A stretch of DNA of 64,000 nucleotides. Source: DASYLJ01 sp964404165 (GTDB taxonomy: Bacteria > Desulfobacterota > Binatia > DP-6). Where the stretch lies: NCBI GenBank assembly GCA_964404165.1, contig CAYOIZ010000006.1, positions 115,666 through 179,665 on the forward strand. The letters are read 5' to 3'. The notes below the pieces were generated by a model. It had not been told where the DNA came from, ran no database searches, and saw only the letters and a list, made by a program, of their open reading frames with translations. Each line of letters starts with the position of its first letter. Position 1 is the stretch's first letter. Position numbers and translations under genes: made by a program. This document shows, piece after piece, positions 24,610-31,683 of the stretch.

Positions 24610-26412
24610 TCAGATCGAGTAGTACAGCGCGCCCTGCTTCTGCCCACCCGACTGTCGTCCGCCGCAGTGGGGACACGAGTTCCCCATGAAGCTCGCGGCG
24701 TGCCGGATGGCGCGCGACGTGCTGGTCTGGCGCACGGCTTCCTCGCGGAAGACGTTGTCCTCCCCGATCTTGTCGGCGAGGCCGCAGTGCACCATGCACG
24801 CGAACATCCCGTCGCGCACGCCGCACACGATCACCCGCATGCCGCGCGCCATGAGCAGGTCGACGAAGTGCTCGAACGTCGCGATGCCGACCGCGTCGGG
24901 ATTGCGGGCACGTTTCATGCGCAGCACGACCGCCTTCGTCCATGGTTGCAGATGAGCGGTCATGGACTCGACGTGCGACTCGAGGCTCGCCGCCGAGCCG
25001 AAGTACATCTCGCCCTCGAGGCCGAAGATCAGGACGCACCCGCACACCTCGTCGTCGCGCAGGCACTCGTGCACCTCGCCGTCGCCGGTCACGACGAACT
25101 GCGTGAGATGCATCTGCCCCGTGCGGGGGACCGCCAGCATGAACGACATGAAGACGCCGATCAGGACGCAGAACTCGATCGAGATGGCGAAGGCCGCGAA
25201 CGCCGTCACGGCGACGATGGCGGCGTCGAACCGCGACGTGCGCACGTGGTACCGCAGGTCGTGGACGTTCACCATGCGGGCCGCGGTGAGCATCAGGAGA
25301 CCGGCGAGCGCGGAGCGCGGGATGAATCGCGCGTAGGGCGCGAACACCAGCATGATCAGCGCGACCGCCGCCGCCGACACGACGCCGGACCACTGCGTCT
25401 GCCCACCGGCCTGCTGATTGATCGCGGACCGCGTGAGTGAGCCCGAGCCGGGCATGCACTGGAAGAAGCTGCCCGTGATGTTGGCCACGCCTTCGCTGAG
25501 GCACTGCTGGTTGAGGTCGAGCTTCTGCCGCGTCACGGCGGCGATGGCCTTGGCCATTGCGATGGCCTCGAGCAATCCGAGGAGTGCGATGGCGAGCGCA
25601 CTGGTCGAGAACTCGCGGATGTGCACGGCGTCCAGCGTCGGCATCCGGAAACCGGGCAGTGACGCCGGGATGTCCCCCACCACCTTCACGCCCTGCTGAT
25701 CGAGGCCGAACCACGCCGTGGCGGCGGCGGCGGCGACCACCACGATGAGGAACTCGGGCAGGAGCTGCCATCCGAGACGTCGCTTCAACCACCGCAGCAG
25801 GAGTACGACCGCGATCGAGGCGATGCCGACGGCGAGCGTCGCCTGATGAACCCCGCCGCCTTCGGTGATCGTGAGCCAGAACCGGTAGAGGAAGTGATCG
25901 TGCGCATCGCCCATGGCGTTGAGGCCGAACAGGTTCTTCGTCTGATCGAGCACGAGCAGGACGCTCGCCCCGGCCGTGAAGCCGACGATCACGGAGTGCG
26001 AGATGTACCGGGTCAGGTCGCCCAGGCGCAGGAGACTGATCCCGAGTTGGATCGAGCCGACGAGGAGCGCGATCAGCACCGCAGCCTGGACCTTCTCGTC
26101 GGTACCCGCGATGCCACCGATCGCGCTCAGGAGCGCAATCGAGATCGCGTTGGTCGGGCCGTTGATGAGCTGGCGTGACGAATCGAGCAGCGCGCCGACC
26201 GCGGTCATGACGATCGCGGTGTAGAGCCCGTATTCGGCCGGCAACCCCGCGATCATCGCGTAGGCCATCGCCTGCGGGACCGCCACGGCGGCGACCGAGA
26301 ACCCGGCCAGGAGGTCGGCCCGGGCCTGCGTGAGGCCATAGCCCTGCAACGAGGCCAGCGCCGGGATCCGGCGCTGGAGGGCGCTGGGCGGGGGAGAGGT
26401 TGGCGAGCCCAT
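24610..26412 (-). CDS. SulP family anion transporter with STAS domain and CxxC tail
   Basis: A 600-residue SulP/SLC26 protein. The membrane part (about residues 20-420) begins ADLLAGFSVAAVAVPQAMAY, which contains the conserved P-Q-AMAY substrate-site helix, and continues with many hydrophobic segments. A cytoplasmic STAS domain follows (about residues 440-570: CGCVLIFGLEGEMYFGSA, VVLRMKRARNPDAVGI). The transported ion may be sulfate, bicarbonate or another anion; the sequence does not decide. The tail GNSCPHCGGRQSGG adds a CxxC pair resembling half a zinc ribbon, unusual for the family. It is divergent from the cytochrome c lipoprotein gene. Confidence 0.92.
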   Translation of the reverse strand: MGSPTSPPPSALQRRIPALASLQGYGLTQARADLLAGFSVAAVAVPQAMAYAMIAGLPAEYGLYTAIVMTAVGALLDSSRQLINGPTNAISIALLSAIGGIAGTDEKVQAAVLIALLVGSIQLGISLLRLGDLTRYISHSVIVGFTAGASVLLVLDQTKNLFGLNAMGDAHDHFLYRFWLTITEGGGVHQATLAVGIASIAVVLLLRWLKRRLGWQLLPEFLIVVVAAAAATAWFGLDQQGVKVVGDIPASLPGFRMPTLDAVHIREFSTSALAIALLGLLEAIAMAKAIAAVTRQKLDLNQQCLSEGVANITGSFFQCMPGSGSLTRSAINQQAGGQTQWSGVVSAAAVALIMLVFAPYARFIPRSALAGLLMLTAARMVNVHDLRYHVRTSRFDAAIVAVTAFAAFAISIEFCVLIGVFMSFMLAVPRTGQMHLTQFVVTGDGEVHECLRDDEVCGCVLIFGLEGEMYFGSAASLESHVESMTAHLQPWTKAVVLRMKRARNPDAVGIATFEHFVDLLMARGMRVIVCGVRDGMFACMVHCGLADKIGEDNVFREEAVRQTSTSRAIRHAASFMGNSCPHCGGRQSGGQKQGALYYSI

Positions 26413-26538
26413 GGTGAGGTCGGTCCAGAGCTAACAGATACCGGTCCCAGTGGAGAGCACCGGGGACGTGGCGGCGATCGGAGCCGGTGAGCCCACCCTT
26501 CCTAGGCGAGACCCCTCCGCCCGGAGTAGAAGCTCGGC

Positions 26539-26946
26539 ATGAAGGCAAGACCCAGGCTGCTGCTCGCGGCCGTCGTCATCGTGGCTGCGCTTTCCTCCGC
26601 CAGCTGTCGGCATCTCCGCATGGGACTCTTCGTGCTCGAAGACAATCCGCGGGAGAACGACCCGGCGTCGATTCCCCAGGGAGAGATCGCCTTCGAGAAG
26701 CACTGCGCTACGTGCCACGGCGAGAAGGCCGACGGGCACGGCCCCCTGGCCTCCACGCTGCCGGTTCCACCCACCGACTTCACCGCGCTCGGGTACGACA
26801 AGTCGGCGACGAGAATCAGCGCACACATCGCGTACGGCAAGGGGACGGGCATGCCGGCCTTCGTCGACACGCTTCCCGAGACCACGATCTGGGACATCGG
26901 GAACTATCTGCACTCGCTGCAGAAGCCGGCGCACGGCCACTCGTGA
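26539..26946 (+). CDS. class I cytochrome c lipoprotein
   Basis: A 135-residue monohaem cytochrome. The lipobox is SSASC (Cys 23), so it is anchored to a membrane on the periplasmic side. The haem site is CATCH at C56/C59/H60, with the distal Met in GKGTGMPAF and the C-terminal helix TTIWDIGNYLHSLQ. This is the short cytochrome c fold found in cbb3- and alternative-complex-III-associated carriers. It would shuttle electrons between periplasmic or outer-membrane partners. Multihaem and haem-bearing proteins are encoded 4-7 kb downstream. Confidence 0.93.
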   Translation: MKARPRLLLAAVVIVAALSSASCRHLRMGLFVLEDNPRENDPASIPQGEIAFEKHCATCHGEKADGHGPLASTLPVPPTDFTALGYDKSATRISAHIAYGKGTGMPAFVDTLPETTIWDIGNYLHSLQKPAHGHS

Positions 26947-26967
26947 TCGAAGCGCCGCGGCGTGGGG

Positions 26968-29274
26968 TCAGCTGCACGTCGTGACGTTCGCCACGAGCGG
27001 GCACGGATCGCACGCATCGCCCGCCCCATCGCCATCCGCATCGGCCTGGGCACCCGCGTCCATCGGCCGGATCGGATTGAACACGGCGGGGCAGTCGTCC
27101 GACGCGTTCGCGATGCCGTCGCCGTCCCCGTCGGTCTCGCTCGGCACGCCGGTATAGATCGTCGAACCGTCGACGACGGCGGAACGGCTCGGCGTGCAGG
27201 TGGGCTCGTCGGTCGGCGTGTCGCAGAAATACGCCGGATAGATGCCGCCGACCGCGGTCTGCAGCGCCGACAGGCTCACGCCGATCTCGCTCGAGAGGCA
27301 CACGGACTTCTGGACGCCGCAGACGTCGAGGGCGTCACACGGGACGGTGCCGGCCAGCGCGGCGACGAGTGCCTGATCGCCGTAGAGCGTCTGGCCTTTG
27401 CGCATGACGAGCACGACGTCTTCTGGGTCCGCGGCGAGGATCGCGCGGTAGGCGTCGTTCGTGGCGGCGTTGAAGATGCTGATGTCGGCGAGCTTCCCCA
27501 CCTCGAGGCTGCCGATCAGCGAGTCGGCGGCGGCGTGACGCGCCGGCTGCCGGGTCGCCATCAGCCACAGATCGCGATCGGAGAAGACGTGGTCCAGGTA
27601 CGTCTGGTTGAACGCGTCGGCGCAGCGCAGCTCGCGCAGCACGTTCATGGAGCCGGTCCGCGTCCAATCGGCACCGAGGGCGATCTCGACACCGAGGGCC
27701 ACGGCCGCGCGCACGGCGGCGGTGTTGCCGTAGAGGCGGATGTTCGAGCGCGGCGTCCAGACGATGCCCGTGCCGCGCTGGCCCATCAGCGCGAGCGTCG
27801 CAGGGGTGAGCGCAATGGACTTCGAGAAGGACGTCTTCGCCAGCGCGAGGTCCTCACCACCGTCGTCACTGCTGGTGAGGCAGGCGAGCTCGTTCCGTGC
27901 GGCGGCGTTCACGCCCTCGCCGGCCACCGCGACGAACGCGGTGCTGCTGGCGATGTCCGCCGGCGTGTCGATGTCGGGGTACCCGCATCCCGACGTCAGC
28001 TGTCCGCCAGCGGTATCCGAGAGGGGGAACGTCTCCATGCGAACGGGCGTGAGGGCGAGGCCGCTCGCGTTGCTGCGGTCGAGATTGCGGATGAGGCCGA
28101 CCGTGCCGCCGCTGCTGCTCGTCGACGTCGCGCCCCCCATGAGGAAACGCAGCTCTCCCCAGCGGATCTGGTCGGCGGAGGCGCTTCCTGCGGCGCTGAT
28201 CTCCGTGTGCATCCCCGATCCCGTGCGCCAGTTGTGCCGATGCTCGTAGCGCTCGCCGGTGTCGCTCGCCGGTGGGTTCTGCGTGAACGTGATGTGATCG
28301 GCTGCGTTGACGAGGCCCGGCGAGATGGCGCCCGTGGGGCAGGTCACGCGGGTCGCGCCCGGCGCGGACGTGGCGCAGTTGCAGCCGACGCACGTGATCG
28401 TGCCGGTGGCATCCACGAGAACCTGACCGCCGCGGTAGATGGTCGACGGCGCGAGCACGTCGCCCTCGAGCAGCAGCTCGGCGCCACCGGCCGTCACGGC
28501 GCACGTACCCGACTCCAGCGGCGTGAGCGTCGCGCAGAATTCCTCGCTCGCCGGCGACGTGGTGCTCGTCGTCGAGCCGCCGAGCGTCGTCGTGGTGGTC
28601 GTCGTCGTGTCGGTCGAGAGCGTGGTCGTGGTCGGGACCGTCGTGGTGGTCGTCGTCGTGGCGGCGAGACAGGTACCCTCCACCGTCACCTTCGCGACCT
28701 TGAAGAGCGCGGACGTCTTGTTCGTGACGGCGCCGGTGAACAGGACGCTGTAGGAGTCGCCCCCGCCGAGCGTGAGCGCGACGCAGCCACCGGTTCCAGT
28801 GTTCGGCGGCACCACGGACACGGCACCCAGCTTTCCCTGCACCAACGCCGTGAACTGGAAGACGCCCTTCTTGAGCTTCAGCTGCGCGAGCTTGACGGGG
28901 CCGTTCTCGCCCTTGGCGTCCTTGTACTTGAACCCCTGGCTGGCGTTCCCAGACCAGAAGGACTTGCCGGTCCTGGCGCTCGGGCCCGCCGGCAGCTCGT
29001 AGGTCTGGCTGCTGGGCGTTCCGCCGTCCACCGCGATCGTCAGCGTGGCACCGCCGGTGGTCGGCGCGCCGACGATCGTGTTCGGGCTCGACTTCTCCTT
29101 CGCGACGGCGAGCACCGTCCGCTTCGTGGGCGCGCCCGGGTTCTTCACGATGAGCCGGTTCCCGAGAATGGTCTGGTCGGCGGCGTGGGCCGCGTTCGAC
29201 CCGGACAGCACCAGGAGGAGGAGCGCGCAAAGTGCTGCGCGACAGCGGGATCGTGCGATCGACGGGACCATCAT
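26968..29274 (-). CDS. exported amidohydrolase-fold protein with degenerate metal site
   Basis: A 768-residue exported protein. After a signal peptide (ALCALLLLVLSGSNAAHA) comes a beta-rich module (about residues 20-190, with ASQGFKYKDAKGENGPVKLA), a Thr-only linker, then an amidohydrolase barrel related to S-adenosylhomocysteine/MTA deaminases: NAADHITFTQNPP, WTPRSNIRLYGNTA, LGADWTRTGSMNVLRELRCA and IGSLEVGKLADISIF. The last 50 residues are thrombospondin type-3 calcium repeats (ADADGDGAGDACDPCP). The barrel's first HxH reads A-D-H, and two later His positions also look replaced, so catalysis is doubtful. It may be a binding or structural protein on the surface. Confidence 0.82.
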   Translation of the reverse strand: MMVPSIARSRCRAALCALLLLVLSGSNAAHAADQTILGNRLIVKNPGAPTKRTVLAVAKEKSSPNTIVGAPTTGGATLTIAVDGGTPSSQTYELPAGPSARTGKSFWSGNASQGFKYKDAKGENGPVKLAQLKLKKGVFQFTALVQGKLGAVSVVPPNTGTGGCVALTLGGGDSYSVLFTGAVTNKTSALFKVAKVTVEGTCLAATTTTTTTVPTTTTLSTDTTTTTTTTLGGSTTSTTSPASEEFCATLTPLESGTCAVTAGGAELLLEGDVLAPSTIYRGGQVLVDATGTITCVGCNCATSAPGATRVTCPTGAISPGLVNAADHITFTQNPPASDTGERYEHRHNWRTGSGMHTEISAAGSASADQIRWGELRFLMGGATSTSSSGGTVGLIRNLDRSNASGLALTPVRMETFPLSDTAGGQLTSGCGYPDIDTPADIASSTAFVAVAGEGVNAAARNELACLTSSDDGGEDLALAKTSFSKSIALTPATLALMGQRGTGIVWTPRSNIRLYGNTAAVRAAVALGVEIALGADWTRTGSMNVLRELRCADAFNQTYLDHVFSDRDLWLMATRQPARHAAADSLIGSLEVGKLADISIFNAATNDAYRAILAADPEDVVLVMRKGQTLYGDQALVAALAGTVPCDALDVCGVQKSVCLSSEIGVSLSALQTAVGGIYPAYFCDTPTDEPTCTPSRSAVVDGSTIYTGVPSETDGDGDGIANASDDCPAVFNPIRPMDAGAQADADGDGAGDACDPCPLVANVTTCS

Positions 29275-29404
29275 CACCTGACGACGCCTACCACGCCGAT
29301 GTGACCGGGGCCCAGGAAGTTTTCGACGGGCCCGGCGATGCGTACGGCACACGCCAGGTCGAACGGGGCACGTCGCAAAGACCCTGGGAAGTCGAAGCGG
29401 GACG

Positions 29405-30166
29405 TCAGGAGGTCGATCTGGCGGCCGCTTCGCGCGCCGCGCGCACCGTCGCGTTGGTCTGGTTGAAGAGGAGCTGCTTCCGCCGCTCCTGCTCCTCGGC
29501 GCTGAGCGTCCGCTCGCCCCATTCCTTCTCGTGCGCGCGCCCGCGCGCCACCGCCGGCCGCGCGGCCACCTCGTCCACCCAGCGCTTCACGTTGGCGTAC
29601 GACGTCCACACGTTCTCGTCGATCAATCGGGCGAGGAGCGATGCCCACGGCCACGTGACGATGTCGGCGATCGTGTACTCGGCGCCTGCCAGGTAGCGAT
29701 GCGCCGAGAGCTGGGCGTCCATCACGCCGCACAGCCGGTCGACCTCGCCCGTGAAGCGTCGCGTCCCGTACGCGAGCTGCTGCGGGTCGTCGACCAGTTG
29801 CTTCGCGTAGTTCTTGAAATGGTTCGCGTTGCCCATCATCGGGCCGAGGTTCGCCATCTGCCAGTGCACCCACTGCAGCACGACGTACCGCTGCCGGCCG
29901 CTCGGGAGGAACCGACCGGTCTTGTCCGCGAGGTACTCGAGGATGGCGCCGGACTCGAAGAGCGAGAGCGGCTGCCCGCCGCCCAGCGGCTCGTGGTCGA
30001 CGATCGCGGGCATACGGTTGTTCGGGCTGATGCGGAGGAACTCGGGCTTGAACTGATCGCCGCCGCCGATGTCGACGGGGATCGTGCGGTACGCGAGCCC
30101 GCACTCCTCCAGCATGATGCTGATCTTCCAGCCGTTGGGCGTGGGCCAGTAGTAGAGATCGATCAT
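29405..30166 (-). CDS. glutathione S-transferase (YfcG/Ure2-like)
   Basis: A 253-residue cytosolic GST. The N-terminal thioredoxin-like domain starts MIDLYYWPTPNGWKISIMLE, with the TPNG motif where nu-class enzymes (YfcG, YghU, Ure2p) have the active Thr/Asn. It continues with FKPEFLRISPNNRMPAIVDH and LFESGAILEYLADKTGRF. The all-helical C-terminal domain contains YTIADIVTWPWAS. Nu-class members have disulfide-bond reductase or peroxidase activity with glutathione. The start at MIDLYYW was chosen over an upstream codon because the fold begins there. Confidence 0.92.
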   Translation of the reverse strand: MIDLYYWPTPNGWKISIMLEECGLAYRTIPVDIGGGDQFKPEFLRISPNNRMPAIVDHEPLGGGQPLSLFESGAILEYLADKTGRFLPSGRQRYVVLQWVHWQMANLGPMMGNANHFKNYAKQLVDDPQQLAYGTRRFTGEVDRLCGVMDAQLSAHRYLAGAEYTIADIVTWPWASLLARLIDENVWTSYANVKRWVDEVAARPAVARGRAHEKEWGERTLSAEEQERRKQLLFNQTNATVRAAREAAARSTS

Positions 30167-30266
30167 GGTCGACAACCCAGCCCACCGGGCACGGCGATGC
30201 AATGCCCTCGCGCATCAACCGAACGCCGAAGTCGGGTGCGACGATCGATGCGCGTCGCCGGAGGAC

Positions 30267-30294
30267 GGGCGCCCCGGCCGTGGCCGGGGCGCCC
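30267..30294. terminator. perfect GC hairpin 14 nt after the tetrahaem cytochrome stop
   Basis: Arms GGGCGCCCCGGCC and GGCCGGGGCGCCC form a 13-bp stem with a minimal loop. It lies just downstream of the minus-strand cytochrome gene, with no T-tract. Termination is inferred from position. Confidence 0.55.
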
Positions 30295-30308
30295 CGATGT
30301 CCGCTGGC

Positions 30309-31556
30309 TCAGGGCCCGACGGCGCTGAACAGCGCGCCGTCCGCCTTCTTCACGACCGGGAGGGTCATGCCGAAGCACGCGGCGTCGCTCGTCACGACCT
30401 GGACCGTCGCGCTGGACTGATTCTGCAGCAGCAGCGCGACGCCCGTCGGCATGGTCGCGGAGCTGTTCTTGCCGATCACGACGACCTTGCCCTTGCCGGC
30501 GGCACCGCCGCTCGCGGAGACCTTGAGGATGCCGTCCGCGGTCGTGACCTTGTCGCCGTACTTGAAGCCCTTGCCGGTGACGACGGCCCAGCACGGCTTG
30601 GTGCCGCACGTGTCGCCCGCCCGGTCGACGGTGTACTGGCCGCGCAGCTGGTCGGCCGCATCGTAGATGCAGACGTTGTACTTCGTCGCGCCCGTGACCG
30701 GGTCGCCGAAGTCGGCCGGCACGACCGCGGTCTGGAGCTTCGTGAGCGAGACCTTGAGCTTCTCCTTGCCAGGGACCTTCTCGTTCACGAGGAGCACGCC
30801 CTTGCTCGGAGCCACGCAGCCGGGCGTGGGCGCCGGCGTGCAGTCGAACGGCGGAAGCGTCGTCGTGGTCGTCGTGGTGGGCATGGGGCAATCGGGATCG
30901 TCCGGCCAGTCGCGGAGCCCGTCACCGTCGTTGTCGAGACCGAGAGCATCGGGGTCGAACGCGAAGTCCTCTTCGGCGCTCGAGCACGGGTCGGTCAGCA
31001 CGCTGAAGCTCGGCCCGAAATACGGCGGCGCGACGTTCTCACCGAAGAGCGTCGGGAACGGATCCGGCGAGCCGAGGTTACCGGGGGCGTGGCAGCCGGA
31101 GGTGCCGCACGCCGTCACGCCAGCGGCGACGTGCACCTGCCGCAGGCCATAGGACGTGGACTTGGGCAGCAAGCTGTTCGGGGAGGTCTCCCCGTAATCC
31201 TGGCCGTGGCATCCGGCGCAGCCGAAGCCGTTCGTGAGCGGGGCGATCGGCCCGCTGGTGTAGGTGAGCACCGGCGTGGTGCCGCCGCCGTTGGGGTGGC
31301 AGACGTTGCAGCGCGCCGCCTGTTCGGTCGGCGTGCCGAGCAACGAGCGATGCTGCGCATGCAGCGGCCCGTTGCCGCCGAGGAAGCCGGTGTGGCACGT
31401 CACGCAACCCGAGGTCTGCGTGCCGTCCTTGTCGTACCAGCGGTACGCGTGCGCCTTCGGCGCCACCAGCGTCAGAGCGAGCACCACGAGGGCGCCGCCA
31501 GCCTGCCGCGCGATGGTGCTCTTCGGCCTCCCGGGCCTGGTTCGAAGTCGAATCAC
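30309..31556 (-). CDS. exported tetrahaem c-type cytochrome with C-terminal beta module
   Basis: A 415-residue protein starting at GTG, preceded by AAGGGGG as ribosome site. The signal peptide is GGALVVLALTLVAPKAHA. Four haem-like motifs follow: CVTCH (C51), CNVCH, CAGCH and a CX4CH in TACGTSGCH, with free His residues for bis-His ligation. The spacing resembles CxxCH-CxxCH proteins of the doubled-CXXCH and cytochrome c7 type. A calcium-like loop (DPDALGLDNDGDGLRDWPDD) and a Thr-only linker lead to a beta-rich module (about residues 255-415, with TGKGFKYGDKVTTADGILKV). It would carry electrons in the periplasm or on the surface and lies upstream of no obvious reductase. Confidence 0.88.
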   Translation of the reverse strand: MIRLRTRPGRPKSTIARQAGGALVVLALTLVAPKAHAYRWYDKDGTQTSGCVTCHTGFLGGNGPLHAQHRSLLGTPTEQAARCNVCHPNGGGTTPVLTYTSGPIAPLTNGFGCAGCHGQDYGETSPNSLLPKSTSYGLRQVHVAAGVTACGTSGCHAPGNLGSPDPFPTLFGENVAPPYFGPSFSVLTDPCSSAEEDFAFDPDALGLDNDGDGLRDWPDDPDCPMPTTTTTTTLPPFDCTPAPTPGCVAPSKGVLLVNEKVPGKEKLKVSLTKLQTAVVPADFGDPVTGATKYNVCIYDAADQLRGQYTVDRAGDTCGTKPCWAVVTGKGFKYGDKVTTADGILKVSASGGAAGKGKVVVIGKNSSATMPTGVALLLQNQSSATVQVVTSDAACFGMTLPVVKKADGALFSAVGP

Positions 31557-31683
31557 TGCGTCCCCCTTCTCACGGCGCGTTTCTCGCGGCAGCGGCCTGG
31601 GCCGGGCGCGAGCGCACCGGGAGTGTCCCGGAAAGCCTCGACGGCTGTCAACAGAAAATCTGCGGCTGCCGCGGTTTCCCGGC

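Noticed and set aside
28439..28753. Plus-strand frame rich in Val/Ser opposite the Thr-only linker of the amidohydrolase protein
   Set aside because: It is the antisense image of the ACC/ACG repeats in the linker (poly-Thr reads as poly-Val in reverse). Low complexity and no ribosome site.
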